This document shows, in pieces, positions 35,001 through 43,006 of a DNA stretch of 63,075 nucleotides (its first letter is position 1; every line of letters begins with the position of its first letter). The translations under genes were made by a program, and so were the position numbers. The notes beneath the pieces were generated by a model. It was not told the origin of the DNA, did no database searches, and worked only from the letters and a program-made list of their open reading frames with translations. Origin of the DNA: Candidatus Brevifilum fermentans (GTDB lineage Bacteria > Chloroflexota > Anaerolineae > Anaerolineales > Villigracilaceae); NCBI GenBank assembly GCA_945877125.1, contig CAMCQT010000011.1, positions 1 to 63,075 of the forward strand, read 5' to 3'.

Positions 35001-35973
35001 GCTGATTACCATCGTCCGCCCGTACACCACCAAAACGGGCAAAGCCATGGGTTTCGTCACCATCGAAGATATTCAAGGCACAATCGAGTTGGTGATGTTC
35101 CCGAAGACCTGGACAAAGTTCATGGACAAAATGGTCGTCGGGCAGATCATCATTGTCAAAGGCAAAGTGGATAACGCCAACCCGCCCGCCAAAATCCTTG
35201 TGGATGAGATCGACACGGAGATTAAAGTAACCTCCGCCGTCGTGGATGAAGTCCCAGACAATGCTCCTCCGATGCCGCCCGCAGAACCCGCGCCGCTTCA
35301 TTACAAATCGACAGCGGCTCCCACCCAAAAAGCGACTCAGCCCCCCAGGCAGAATCCAATTAAAACCGCCGCAGGTCAGGCTTCCAGCGTGACACAGCCA
35401 GACAATTCAGCAGCCAGTCACGTTGCAAACGTGACCTACCAAACCGACGACGCTGATCTCGACGACATGCCGCCCCCGCCCGATAACTTCCCCGACGGCT
35501 GGGATAACGAATGGCAGCCATCGTTTGAAGAAGCCGCAATCGCAGCCAAGCCTGCGCCGAAATTCAAGAAAGACGAACCTGTCACACCGCCGTTGATCAC
35601 GCGCGCTGTCTCAGCCTTGGCAAATATCGAGACGCCAGATCAGCGCGAAGAAAATCGCGAAGCGGCTGTTCAATCCATGTATGTGCCATTGGTCAAAGAG
35701 AACAAAGACAAGGATCATCCGCCCAAGCAGATCACCATCACCCTGCGCTCCACCGGCGAGCACGAATGGGACAAGCGGCGCATTAAGACCCTGCACGGAC
35801 TGCTTACCTCGCAGCACGGACATGACAAATTTAGTTTTCACATCTTTGAAAACAAAAAAGGCTACATGATCGATTTTCCCAACGAGACCACCCGCATCTG
35901 CCCTGAACTTTTGGCACAGCTCAAAAAGTTACTCGGCGAAGAAACCTGGCGCGTGGAAGAGATTACGTTTTAG
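32041..35973 (+). CDS. dnaE: DNA polymerase III alpha subunit
   Basis: 1310 residues. PHP domain at the N-terminus (FAHLHVHTEYSLLDG, ITDHGTMFGV), polymerase core with GSAAGSIIAY and the catalytic PDIDLDFRDDRR, then helix-hairpin-helix and an OB fold (VRVAGLITIVRPYTTKTGKA). It is longer than typical DnaE (about 1160) because of a proline/alanine-rich linker (about 1075-1200) before the C-terminal domain. In that linker SHVANVTYQTD is encoded by a palindrome also present between genes. The start at 32041 is chosen because MSFAHLHVHTEYS is the conserved N-terminus and the TATAAT lies ten bases before it. It replicates the chromosome. Confidence 0.98.
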   Translation: MSFAHLHVHTEYSLLDGFSNIKKLVKRVKELNMEHVAITDHGTMFGVIDFYKAAKAEGIKPIIGLEAYMAARTMKDKDSKLDRTSTHLLLLAENETGYKNLLKIASAAQMEGFYYYPRIDHEFLAAHSDGLICTSGCMSAEIPRALLNDNPAEAVKKWDWYSEVFGRDRFFVELQQHNIKEITDLNKQLLSLGARYEARFIATNDVHYVNQADARLQDILLAIQTNSTLNDPDRMKMSDDSYYLRSPLEMSKIFSEVPDALSNTLLIAERCNVDLGFKGYHLPEFTVPDGYTPETYLRSLCQQGAQTKFKDDATSQRVQERLDYELSVVHTMGFDAYFLIVWDLCTFAREHGIWYNARGSAAGSIIAYTLDITRVDPLAHDLIFERFLNPGRVSMPDIDLDFRDDRRSEMLEYTARKYGDDKVAQIITFGTMGSKAALRDVARVMEIPLAEIDKVAKLVPFVSGRATTMKDAMEIVDFKKIYDTQPHLREVIDVAARMEGTVRNAGTHAAGVVISDKPIEDYLPLHRPTSNSEETPIKSVTQFEMGILDSLGMLKVDFLGLITLTVMARACDMIEKRHGIKFDLNNIPIDDPKSFELMGNGNTAGVFQVEGGGMTRWLVQMKPKNLDNIIAMVALYRPGPMAFIPDYISRMHGESEVEYRHPAMEPIFKDTFGIPVYQEQLMRAAVELAGYTPSESDELRKAISKKKKEDIDKHRAKFVKGAVEKGMDQSIADAIYMDWEEFARYGFNKSHAADYGVIAVQTAYLKSTYPAEYMAALLSANAGITEKIAFYVADSRNMGVPVLPPDVNASNWDFDIEDPEGVPSIRFGLGAIKNVSQGAVETIMEARAEGKFTDLNDFSRRADLRSVGKRSLECLIKVGALDQFGNRASMLASLDRIVAISANHFRAADAGQMSLFGAATGIVEEIHLPEVKNVDKREMLNWERELIGLYITDHPLNEHQAILAQIVSYFSGQLSEAAHEEKVRVAGLITIVRPYTTKTGKAMGFVTIEDIQGTIELVMFPKTWTKFMDKMVVGQIIIVKGKVDNANPPAKILVDEIDTEIKVTSAVVDEVPDNAPPMPPAEPAPLHYKSTAAPTQKATQPPRQNPIKTAAGQASSVTQPDNSAASHVANVTYQTDDADLDDMPPPPDNFPDGWDNEWQPSFEEAAIAAKPAPKFKKDEPVTPPLITRAVSALANIETPDQREENREAAVQSMYVPLVKENKDKDHPPKQITITLRSTGEHEWDKRRIKTLHGLLTSQHGHDKFSFHIFENKKGYMIDFPNETTRICPELLAQLKKLLGEETWRVEEITF
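35417..35439. repeat. GTCACGTTGCAAACGTGAC palindrome inside dnaE
   Basis: Same unit, including the CTAC tail, as the intergenic copies at 8328, 43961 and 54834, with one compensating pair changed. It codes for SHVANVTY in the variable linker. Confidence 0.8.
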
Positions 35974-35981
35974 GAATGCGC

Positions 35982-35987
35982 TATAAT
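35982..35987 (+). promoter_or_regulatory. Putative -10 element of the MNT/HEPN pair (TATAAT)
   Basis: TATAAT ends seven bases before the ATG at 35995 with no ribosome binding site between, again a leaderless layout. It lies just after the dnaE stop. Confidence 0.6.
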
Positions 35988-35994
35988 TATTTCA

Positions 35995-36357
35995 ATGAAT
36001 AATGCGTTTGTAGTTCCAACAGTTGATATTCGCAAGCGGATTCCAAATACTGTTATCCGCGCTGTAGCGCGTCAAATTGCAAAAGAATTTCAGCCGCAAA
36101 AAATCATTTTATTCGGGTCTTACGCGCGCGGCAAACCACGCCCTGAAAGCGATGTGGACTTGCTGGTGATTATGGATACGCCGTTGAAGGAATGGCAGCA
36201 ATCCCTGCAAATCCGCCGTTCGCTTGGGGTGATGTTCGGAATGGATTTAATTGTGCGCACGCCAAAGAAACTGGCGCAACGTGTAAAAATGGGTGATTCA
36301 TTTATTCAGGATATCCTGAAAGAGGGGAAGGTTTTATATGAATCCCGCAGTAGCTGA
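35995..36357 (+). CDS. MNT-type nucleotidyltransferase (antitoxin of HEPN pair)
   Basis: 120 residues. The nucleotidyltransferase motif is complete: ILFGSYARGKPRPESDVDLL (GSx10DxD) near residues 40-58, with a later Asp in FGMDLIVRT. In MNT/HEPN modules this protein inactivates the HEPN ribonuclease by adding nucleotides to it. It overlaps the HEPN gene by 20 bases, the usual arrangement. No promoter or binding site other than the leaderless TATAAT is seen. Confidence 0.88.
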   Translation: MNNAFVVPTVDIRKRIPNTVIRAVARQIAKEFQPQKIILFGSYARGKPRPESDVDLLVIMDTPLKEWQQSLQIRRSLGVMFGMDLIVRTPKKLAQRVKMGDSFIQDILKEGKVLYESRSS

Positions 36358-36721
36358 ATGGGTGGAAAAAGCGGAAGGCGACTTTGCCACAGCAGGTCGT
36401 GAACTACGCGCCCGTAAAAACCAAAATTATGACGCAGTTTGTTTTCACTGCCAGCAATGCGTGGAAAAATACCTGAAAGCAGTCTTGCAGGCAAATGATA
36501 TTCGTATTCCAAAAATCCACCATCTTTTGGAACTTCTGGCATTGATTTTGAAATTCGATACAAGTTATGAATTTTTGAGAGCAGACTTGGACACATTGGA
36601 AGATTATGCTGTTCACTTCCGCTACCCCGGTGAGTTTGCAGAAAAGGATCAAGCGCAGAGCGCATATCAAGCAGCAAAAATTATCCGCGAATTTGTTCAA
36701 CAAAAACTTGGGATCAATTGA
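36338..36721 (+). CDS. HEPN-domain ribonuclease toxin of MNT/HEPN pair
   Basis: 127 residues, helical. AEWVEKAEGDFATAGRELRA begins the first HEPN helix, CFHCQQCVEKYLKAVLQAN the conserved second one, and RIPKIH gives the catalytic R-x4-H motif near residue 50, followed by HLLELLALI. HEPN proteins of this size cut RNA when not neutralised. The coding frame overlaps the MNT gene by 20 bases. The AGAGGGGAAGG stretch upstream gives a good ribosome binding site inside the MNT gene. Confidence 0.88.
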   Translation: MNPAVAEWVEKAEGDFATAGRELRARKNQNYDAVCFHCQQCVEKYLKAVLQANDIRIPKIHHLLELLALILKFDTSYEFLRADLDTLEDYAVHFRYPGEFAEKDQAQSAYQAAKIIREFVQQKLGIN

Positions 36722-36733
36722 AGAATACAATCA

Positions 36734-36766
36734 AGACCTCCGAGGTTTCGAAAACCTCGGAGGTCT
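36734..36766. repeat. TSEV palindrome (33 bp) after the HEPN gene
   Basis: AGACCTCCGAGGTTT, CGA, AAACCTCGGAGGTCT. It lies 12 bases after the HEPN stop and 23 bases before the next gene. Confidence 0.9.
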
Positions 36767-36788
36767 ATTTAATTAAATGGAGACTCAC

Positions 36789-37571
36789 ATGAATATCGAA
36801 ACCATCACCCGCAAGCCTGCAATCCAAACGCACAAAACTCCCCTGCTTTTTGTCCACGGTATGTGGCATGGTGCATGGTGTTGGGATGAATTCTTTCTTC
36901 CGTTTTTCGCTGAGCAGGGATATCAAGCCACTGCATTGAGTCTGCGCGGACATGCGGGGAGTGCGGGGAAAATTCGCGGGAACAGCATCGCCAATTATGT
37001 CAGCGATGTGGAGCAGGTCGCAAAGACTTTCGATACGCCGCCCGTGCTGATTGGTCATTCGATGGGCGGATTTCTGACACAGAAATATTTGCAAACACAC
37101 ACAGCGCCCGCCGCTGTGTTGCTGGCATCCAATCCGCATTTTGGATTGTGGCCGACATTCTTCCGCATGGCGATGAAGCGCCCGAAGACGCTAGTCAAGG
37201 TGACGGCTCAACTGCGTTTGTATCCGGTTGTGGAAACACCCGAAGCCGCGCGCATGACCTTGTTCTCAAACGATATGCCAAAGAAACAGATGCTGAAATA
37301 TTACAAAAAACTGGACGATGAATCGTTCCGCATGTTTATTGATCTGCTGGGATTAAATCGCGCCAACCCGAAGAAGATCAAAACTCCGCTGTTGATCCTC
37401 GGCGCGGAAAATGACAACGCCATTTCGCCAGATCAAGTCCACGCCACGGCGCGGGCATACGGCATGCAGGCAGAGATCTTCCCAAACATGGCGCATGACA
37501 TGATGCTGGAAAAGGATTGGAAATTGGTAGCCGAGAGAATATTAAGTTGGTTGAAGGAAAAAGGGATTTGA
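36789..37571 (+). CDS. Alpha/beta-hydrolase
   Basis: 260 residues from the ATG at 36789, which has GGAG six bases upstream; an ATG four codons earlier lacks a site. FVHGMWHGAWCWDEFFLPFF gives the oxyanion HG motif, GHSMGG the nucleophile Ser, ILGAENDNAIS the acid and MAHDMMLE the catalytic His. Substrate is unknown; the size and HGMWHGAWCW start resemble small esterase or lipase members. The stop codon overlaps the start of a 95-bp palindromic repeat. Confidence 0.9.
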   Translation: MNIETITRKPAIQTHKTPLLFVHGMWHGAWCWDEFFLPFFAEQGYQATALSLRGHAGSAGKIRGNSIANYVSDVEQVAKTFDTPPVLIGHSMGGFLTQKYLQTHTAPAAVLLASNPHFGLWPTFFRMAMKRPKTLVKVTAQLRLYPVVETPEAARMTLFSNDMPKKQMLKYYKKLDDESFRMFIDLLGLNRANPKKIKTPLLILGAENDNAISPDQVHATARAYGMQAEIFPNMAHDMMLEKDWKLVAERILSWLKEKGI

Positions 37572-37665
37572 TGTCATTGCGAGGAGGATGTTCTTTCCGA
37601 CGAAGCAATCTTATGTTAAGAGGAGATTGCTTCGGGCAAGAATAAGAGCGCCCTCGCAATGACAT
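37571..37665. repeat. ~95-bp palindromic repeat (CATTGCGAGG family)
   Basis: ATGTCATTGCGAGGAGG at the left and CCTCGCAATGACAT at the right, with GACGAAGCAATCTT and GGAGATTGCTTCGGG inside. It fills the space between two convergent genes and could end both transcripts. Confidence 0.85.
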
Positions 37666-37671
37666 GTGAAC

Positions 37672-38457
37672 TTACGACCACCTAACCGCAGTACACCGTT
37701 CGCAATCTGGCCTTTGGCAGAGTAATGCGAACGGGTTTTGTTTTAATTGATCCACAACAACTTTGATCAAACTTTTGAGATGCACAGCCTGCACAAGCGC
37801 GTTGCCAATTTCGACACGGCGCGTGTATTTTTCCACGGCAGGCGCGATGGCTTCGAAGCCTTCCGAGTCACCGGGGAAGCCGGGACATTCCACCACGCGG
37901 TCTTGCATCAACGCCCAGCGGAGAAATTGAAGACGCCCGCCCAGTTTTTCGGCGTAATGAATGCTGGTGTTGACGCGGTGATCCACGCCGAGCAGCAGCA
38001 CCCAGCCATCTGAATCAGCCAGCGCGCCAATCGGCGCCAGTGGATTGTAAATGGTCTGCATGTTTAGAATCGCATTCGCGTTGATCCCCGCAAAAGATTG
38101 GATCGGATGCATGGAGCGTTTTGCCTTGGGATGCTTGCGAAGCACTTCTGGCAATACGCCCATCATTTTGTCCACGGGCATATCGGGGTAAAAAGCTTCA
38201 GCCATTTTGTTCAGGTCTGTTTCACTTCCATAAGTGATGCCATTCTTCGGCGGACCGATCTCAGGGTTGAGCATGGTTTGGTAAGTGAAGGTCGGCATGA
38301 TGATGCCGCGCACAGAATCGAGCAGGGCATTAAGCATGGTATCCGCGCCGCCTTCGATGTTGCCGAATGCTTTCAGGGAGGCGTGCGCAATGACAAGGCT
38401 TTTGCCCAAGCCTAATTTGGAAAAACCCGTTTTCAGGTCGGAAAGATCAGTCATCAT
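37672..38457 (-). CDS. AAC(3)-family N-acetyltransferase
   Basis: 261 residues. LVIAHASLKAFGNIEGGADT matches the acetyl-CoA-binding start of aminoglycoside 3-N-acetyltransferases (normally HSSLxxxGxVxGGaxtv), MPTFTY the next block and RSMHPIQSFAG the catalytic His region; DGWVLLLGVDHRVNTSIHYAE is the GxGxxxnTSlHyaE motif. Many environmental members are not resistance genes, so the substrate is open. The C-terminus (LLCQRPDCERCTAVRW) adds a Cys-rich tail. The ATG has no clear ribosome binding site. Confidence 0.88.
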   Translation of the reverse strand: MMTDLSDLKTGFSKLGLGKSLVIAHASLKAFGNIEGGADTMLNALLDSVRGIIMPTFTYQTMLNPEIGPPKNGITYGSETDLNKMAEAFYPDMPVDKMMGVLPEVLRKHPKAKRSMHPIQSFAGINANAILNMQTIYNPLAPIGALADSDGWVLLLGVDHRVNTSIHYAEKLGGRLQFLRWALMQDRVVECPGFPGDSEGFEAIAPAVEKYTRRVEIGNALVQAVHLKSLIKVVVDQLKQNPFALLCQRPDCERCTAVRWS

Positions 38458-38537
38458 TGATTAGTTGTCAGCGATCAGTCTTCAGTCAGGCAGCCCAAGC
38501 AGCGACTACTCAACGATGTGACTATTCGACTATCAAA

Positions 38538-39311
38538 CTACTCTCCTTTCCAGTTTGGTTTTCGTTTTTCGATGAAGGCTTTCATACCTTCCTTTTGATC
38601 TGCGGTGGAGAACAGCGGATAGAAATTGCGCTTCTCGGCTTTCAAGCCTTCGGTGAGCGTGGTCTCAAACGCGGCGTTGATCGAGTCCTTTGCCATGCGG
38701 ACAGCCAGCGGTGCGCGCGCGGCGATCTCTTCGGCGAAGGCAACTGCCGCGTCGAGGTATCCCGCCACAGGGACGACACGATTCGCCAATCCAAATTGAA
38801 GGGCTTCGGCAGCGGTCAGCGTGCGGTTGTTGATGATCATTTCCATGGCGAGATTTTTGCCGAGCAGGCGCGCGAGACGCTGCGTGCCGCCGCCGCCCGG
38901 GGTGATGCCGATGGTGACTTCGGGCTGACCAAATTTCGCAGTTTCGGATGCGACGATCATGTCGCATGAGATGGCGAATTCGCATCCGCCGCCCAATGCC
39001 CAGCCTGATACTGCTGCGATGACAATTTTCTTAATCCCGCGGATGCGATCCCACAGCTCGACGCGCCCCTGCTTGATCATTCCAAAGGGAGTGGATTCTG
39101 CCATCTCTTTAATATCCGCACCGGCGGCGAAGGCTTTCTCGTTGCCGGTCACAACCAGCGCGCCGACATTTTCATCCTTGTCAAACGCTTCGAGCGCGTC
39201 GAATAACTCGGTTAACATCAGCGTGCTAAATGCATTCATCGCCTGCGGACGGTTGAGCGTGACGATGCCCACGCGCCCGCGGATTTCTGTAAGGACTGTT
39301 GTGTAGGTCAT
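38538..39311 (-). CDS. Enoyl-CoA hydratase/isomerase family protein
   Basis: 257 residues from the ATG at 39311 (GGAG six bases upstream). AFAAGADIKEMA holds the oxyanion-hole region; SGWALGGGCEFAISCDMIVA carries the first catalytic Glu (GGCE) and FGQPEVTIGITPGGGGTQRL the second. Both are present, so hydratase activity on 2-enoyl-CoA (fatty-acid or butyrate-type metabolism) is likely. No other beta-oxidation genes are next to it. It is read in the same direction as the AAC(3)-like gene, 80 bases away. Confidence 0.93.
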   Translation of the reverse strand: MTYTTVLTEIRGRVGIVTLNRPQAMNAFSTLMLTELFDALEAFDKDENVGALVVTGNEKAFAAGADIKEMAESTPFGMIKQGRVELWDRIRGIKKIVIAAVSGWALGGGCEFAISCDMIVASETAKFGQPEVTIGITPGGGGTQRLARLLGKNLAMEMIINNRTLTAAEALQFGLANRVVPVAGYLDAAVAFAEEIAARAPLAVRMAKDSINAAFETTLTEGLKAEKRNFYPLFSTADQKEGMKAFIEKRKPNWKGE

Positions 39312-39400
39312 ATTTTCTCCAAATATTTTCGACTGATGATAATTGTTCACATGGTCTTTGCAAAATTAGTTGATGTTTTTCTTAACGTTGCGGCACAGCC

Positions 39401-39486
39401 TTAACACGAAAGGCGCGAATGAGGCGAATTTACGCGAACCAATTAAAAATTCGCGTTTTTCGCTCTTTTCGCGGCATTCGCGTTAA
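39401..39486. repeat. TTAACACGAA...ATTCGCGTTAA palindromic repeat
   Basis: An imperfect palindrome of about 86 bases, built from short GCGAA/TTCGC units, similar to the core of the MITE at 25691-25769. The rest of 39312-39603 shows only a TATAAT at 39554-39559 ahead of the next gene. Confidence 0.75.
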
Positions 39487-39603
39487 AGGTTTTCTGACTT
39501 TACAAAAGCAATGGAATTGCCCATGGCACAATTATAAAGGATGAGAGACCTTGCTGTATAATTTGAATAATACATCCTCAAACTACACAATTGGAGAATT
39601 AAT

Positions 39604-40002
39604 ATGTCTGTATTATTGATCATTCACTCCTACCTTCGCTGGTTGATCCTGATCGTTGCCCTCGTTGCCATCGTTAAGTTCGCGTTGGGTTGGCTGCGCG
39701 GCGGCGTCTTCAAAAGCATGGACCGCGGACTTGCCGCTGGCTTTAGCGGATTAATGGACTTGCAAGCCACACTCGGAATCATTCTGTTGATCTGGGGCGG
39801 GCTGGCGGGCATAGGCTTTCCGATGTTCCGCATTGAACATACCGTCACCATGCTCGTTGCCGCAGGGGTCGCTCACCTGCACGCCATGTGGAAAAATTCC
39901 GAAGACAAGATCCGCTTCCGCAATTCGCTGTTTATCATCTTTGACACGCTCATCATCATCTTCATCGGCGTGGCAAGATTACCCGGCGGCTGGGGCAGAT
40001 AA
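39604..40002 (+). CDS. Small four-helix membrane protein, possibly heme-binding
   Basis: 132 residues with four membrane helices: SVLLIIHSYLRWLILIVALV, a second around FSGLMDLQATLGIILLIWGG, a third near HTVTMLVAAGVAHLHAMW, a fourth near FIIFDTLIIIFIGVARL. Histidines occur in the first (IHSYLRW) and third (IEHTVTM, VAHLHAMW) helices in positions that could bind heme, as in b-type cytochrome-like families, but this is inference. GGAG lies nine bases before the ATG, and TATAAT about 45 bases upstream. No partner genes are seen. Confidence 0.75.
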   Translation: MSVLLIIHSYLRWLILIVALVAIVKFALGWLRGGVFKSMDRGLAAGFSGLMDLQATLGIILLIWGGLAGIGFPMFRIEHTVTMLVAAGVAHLHAMWKNSEDKIRFRNSLFIIFDTLIIIFIGVARLPGGWGR

Positions 40003-40098
40003 AGAACGACAAAGTTTGCAAATACTTATCAAAAGATATTGATTTATGATAAACTTTGTTAATCGTTCAGGCTGGATGATGAATCATTTGGAGAAGAG

Positions 40099-40407
40099 AT
40101 GGAAAACAAGCTATATGTAGGCAATCTGCCCTACGCCGCTACTGAGGACGATCTCAAAACACACTTCAGTAAGGCTGGCACCGTCACATCCACTGCATTG
40201 ATAACAGATCGTGCTACAGGTCGCGCGAAAGGCTTCGGGTTTGTGGAAATGTCCACTGCTGAAGAAGCGCAAAAAGCCATCGGCATGTTCAACGGTCAGG
40301 ATTTTATGGGCCGCGCAATTACTGTCAATGTAGCCAAGCCCCGTGAAGATAAACCCCGCAGTTTCGGCGATCGAAATCGCGGCGGCGGTGGAAAAAACCG
40401 CTACTAA
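40099..40407 (+). CDS. RRM-domain RNA-binding protein
   Basis: 102 residues, a single RRM. RNP2 is KLYVGNLPYAATED and RNP1 is AKGFGFVEM, both complete; the fold ends at AITVNVAKPRED, then a basic, glycine-rich tail RSFGDRNRGGGGKNRY. Such small RRM proteins in cyanobacteria and other bacteria act in RNA handling and cold response. GAGAAGAG is the ribosome binding site. The A/T-rich leader of about 90 bases would suit cold regulation (inference). A terminator follows. Confidence 0.95.
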   Translation: MENKLYVGNLPYAATEDDLKTHFSKAGTVTSTALITDRATGRAKGFGFVEMSTAEEAQKAIGMFNGQDFMGRAITVNVAKPREDKPRSFGDRNRGGGGKNRY

Positions 40408-40441
40408 AAAATTTTCCAGCCCTGAACCCTGAATGTAAATC

Positions 40442-40474
40442 AACAGCCCCGCTGATACGGGGCTGTTCTTATTT
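40442..40474 (+). terminator. Intrinsic terminator of the RRM gene
   Basis: AACAGCCCCG (40442-40451) and CGGGGCTGTT (40458-40467) with a 6-base loop, followed by CTTATTTT. Confidence 0.85.
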
Positions 40475-40478
40475 TGTG

Positions 40479-40541
40479 CTCTGCCCCCTCCGCCCTTCGG
40501 GCACCTCCCCCATTTCAAGAGCAGAAATGGGGGAGGAATAT
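40479..40541. repeat. G/C-rich palindromic repeat
   Basis: CCCCCTCCGCCCTTCGGGC and CACCTCCCCCATTTC / GAAATGGGGGAGG, with the AAGAGC loop seen at 13940 and 22773. Confidence 0.85.
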
Positions 40542-40555
40542 AATTTCATAAAAAT

Positions 40556-40593
40556 AAAAGTTGGACTCTCGCACAGAGGAGAGTCCAACTTTT
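40556..40593. terminator. Hairpin downstream of the broken small-gene copy (bidirectional)
   Basis: AAAAGTTGGACTCTC pairs with GAGAGTCCAACTTTT, with A/T-runs on both ends. It corresponds to 43606-43643 after the intact copy, where paired bases differ but still pair. Confidence 0.75.
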
Positions 40594-40618
40594 CATCCTT
40601 CATCATTCAGCCTTCATC

Positions 40619-40767
40619 CTTTCAACGGCGGCGCATCCTTGTCATAGACAAAAAACCTGCACATCCATCCCGTCATTATTCAACATATCCATCGCGGGCA
40701 TAAACGTGGCGTCTTTGATATTTTGCATATCAGCCCCAGATGCATAGACCGAAAGCCATGCTACCTG
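40619..40767 (-). pseudogene. Broken 3' copy of the 80-residue gene at 43678
   Basis: About 149 bases align to the 3' part of the gene at 43678-43920 (CCTTTCAACGGCGGCGCATC onward), at roughly 85-90% identity by eye. An extra base in the run near 40650 breaks the frame, and similarity ends at GAAAGCC (40767). The duplicated piece includes the downstream hairpin. Confidence 0.85.
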
Positions 40768-40900
40768 CGAAATTCAAAATCAAAGCCAACTGATGTTTAT
40801 TTGTACAAAAGAGTGGGAAGCAATTCAGGGAGAAATAAAAGGGAACTCCATTTTATCGGAATTCCCTTTTACTTCTTTCTTTTAATTCTTCAACTGGGCG

Positions 40901-42967
40901 CTACATCGGCTGGCCCGGCTGCTCTGGGCCGATACGATACGGCCGCATCATTTCGTTGTCTTCGTGAGAGACAATGTGGCAGTGCCATGCAAACTGACCA
41001 GGAGTGTTGAACTGCGCCCGTATGCGGGTAACCTGTCCGGGATAAGCAGTCACCGTATCCTTGAAACCTGTCTCCCAGGGTTCAGGGGGTTGTGCCACAG
41101 AACCGGGAACCACTTGCACCGTCCCATTTATTTCATCAACAAAGATCGGCTGACGGTTCACCACCTCGAATACCACCTCGTGGACGTGCATCGGATGCGC
41201 ATCTGCGGTTGCGTTGTAGATCTCCCAAACCTCGGTAGTGCCGACAGCGGGATTCTCAGTGACTGGTTCCATCCACATTTGCTTCATCCACACGCCCGGA
41301 GCGACATTGGGGTCACCGTCCACGGTGCCAAGCAGAGCCGCCGCCGGAGAATCAGCAAAGAACATGGACATTTCCTCAACCAGCGCCAGGGGGCGTGTAA
41401 ATGTTTCGGGCGGAAGCGGTGTAATCGCTGGAAGCGTCAGGAACATTGGGGGAGTGGTGTAATCTTTCGCAACGGCGGGCACAACATTGAACTGCATGAT
41501 CTGGCCTGTTGCCGACGGATCCGCAGCCGGGAAGTCAACATCAGGAATGCCGCCGCCGAAGGGCTCATCTGGGCCTATATTTCCAAGTATGTAGTTTCCT
41601 ACAGGCACGTTGGTGAAGTCAACGATCATGTCAGCGCGCTCAGCCAGTCCAAGAGGAAGTTGGTTGCCGTGGTGGGCAGTGATGTTCACTGGCGCAGCTA
41701 GGAACCCGCCCTCGTTTCCGATCTGCCATACTTCCACGCCTGGAATATTTCTGAAATCCAAAATCAAGAAACGTGAGTCACAACCATTCAGGAATCGCAA
41801 ACGATAGCGGCGCTTTTGTACGGTCTGGAACGGCCACGTATTTCCATTCACCATCATCATATTGCCAAAAAATTCAGGATTCCAGATCGGCGAGAGATCG
41901 GTATCAGGAGTATAAGGCCCCGCCACGCCGTCAAAGAAGGCGCGTGTATCCGGATAGTATAGTGAACCGTCAGTATTGAACGAGCGGTCCTGGATCGCAA
42001 TGGGGATTTCGAAAAATGTTCTGTTACGCACAACCTGATCGATCTCGCTGGGCGCTGGTCCCGGAAGGATGGCCCGTTTCCCGTTGCGAGAGTCGCGCAC
42101 TGCTGCGTCGCCCGCCGGGCCTCCGCGGATGATAAAGAAACCAGCGGGTCCTGCATAAACATTGAGACGGGTCATGCCCAGCGTATGATCGTGATACCAG
42201 ATGGTTGAGGCACGGTTCTTATTTGGATACTGGAAGGTGGCAAAGCCGGGTCCCCAATTTACACGATACGCGGCTGCAGCTTTGCCCTTGAAAAAGTCAT
42301 ACCAGGTACCTTCTGTAGCATACCCCGCTGGAATGTTGTTAGCTGCCGGGAGATACCACGCCTCGGCGTAGCCATCACTCTCGTCTCCCACGCCGACCGC
42401 GCCATGCACATGCGAAACCATGGGCACTGGTCCAGTGTAGGATCCGGGTGTGCTTGTAAAGGTTGGTCGCATATCGCGGTCTGTCAACCCTCCAGGCGGG
42501 TTTGCCCAGTGCAAGGTTGGGTCAACAGGAAGCAGGTGTGGCAGGTAGTTGCCGTTGGCATCCTTAAGATCGTTGATCCACTTGATACGCACGGGTACGT
42601 TCCAATTAGCTTCGATCGTCAGCGACGGTGCGTTGTAAATCATCGGAGCTCGCCGACTGAGTGCCTTGGCCGGCCCATAGCCCCAGACAGTGGTCTTGGG
42701 CAGGCCGGCAGGCAGAACCTGCTGTTGGAACTGTTTCATCGAAATCTCGTAGTAATCGATCAGCTTTTTGCCACTTCTCAGAATATTGGCGCGCGGCATT
42801 TGCGGCGGGATGAGCAAGGGGGTCTGAAACTTGGGCAATGTAACCGGATCTAATGTGCCGCCCGGGACTTGAGCCTGGGCGCGCAATACGAATTTACCGC
42901 GCGTTGCGACATACAATGAAAGCATGCCCGCTCCGCTGAGTTTTAGAAAATCTCGTCTGCTTATCAT
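40901..42967 (-). CDS. Multicopper oxidase with Tat signal
   Basis: 688 residues from the ATG at 42967, which has GGAGG seven bases upstream. The N-terminus MISRRDFLKLSGAGMLSLYV is a twin-arginine signal, so the folded protein is exported. Copper ligands are complete: SHVHG, WYHDHTLG, HPMHVHEV and WHCHIVSHEDNEMM, the last carrying the type 1 Cys, His and axial Met. The arrangement resembles bilirubin-oxidase/CotA-like enzymes that oxidise phenols or metals such as Mn(II), reducing oxygen to water; which substrate is unknown. It sits between a broken and an intact copy of a small gene, so it was probably inserted there. Confidence 0.95.
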   Translation of the reverse strand: MISRRDFLKLSGAGMLSLYVATRGKFVLRAQAQVPGGTLDPVTLPKFQTPLLIPPQMPRANILRSGKKLIDYYEISMKQFQQQVLPAGLPKTTVWGYGPAKALSRRAPMIYNAPSLTIEANWNVPVRIKWINDLKDANGNYLPHLLPVDPTLHWANPPGGLTDRDMRPTFTSTPGSYTGPVPMVSHVHGAVGVGDESDGYAEAWYLPAANNIPAGYATEGTWYDFFKGKAAAAYRVNWGPGFATFQYPNKNRASTIWYHDHTLGMTRLNVYAGPAGFFIIRGGPAGDAAVRDSRNGKRAILPGPAPSEIDQVVRNRTFFEIPIAIQDRSFNTDGSLYYPDTRAFFDGVAGPYTPDTDLSPIWNPEFFGNMMMVNGNTWPFQTVQKRRYRLRFLNGCDSRFLILDFRNIPGVEVWQIGNEGGFLAAPVNITAHHGNQLPLGLAERADMIVDFTNVPVGNYILGNIGPDEPFGGGIPDVDFPAADPSATGQIMQFNVVPAVAKDYTTPPMFLTLPAITPLPPETFTRPLALVEEMSMFFADSPAAALLGTVDGDPNVAPGVWMKQMWMEPVTENPAVGTTEVWEIYNATADAHPMHVHEVVFEVVNRQPIFVDEINGTVQVVPGSVAQPPEPWETGFKDTVTAYPGQVTRIRAQFNTPGQFAWHCHIVSHEDNEMMRPYRIGPEQPGQPM

Positions 42968-43006
42968 GAAATCCTCCATTAAAGTAAAGATAAAGATGGG
43001 AAACAC

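Noticed and set aside
37672-38457. Acquired aminoglycoside resistance gene
   Set aside because: The protein is in the AAC(3) family, but there is no resistance context (no integron, transposon or other resistance genes); environmental homologues often have other roles.
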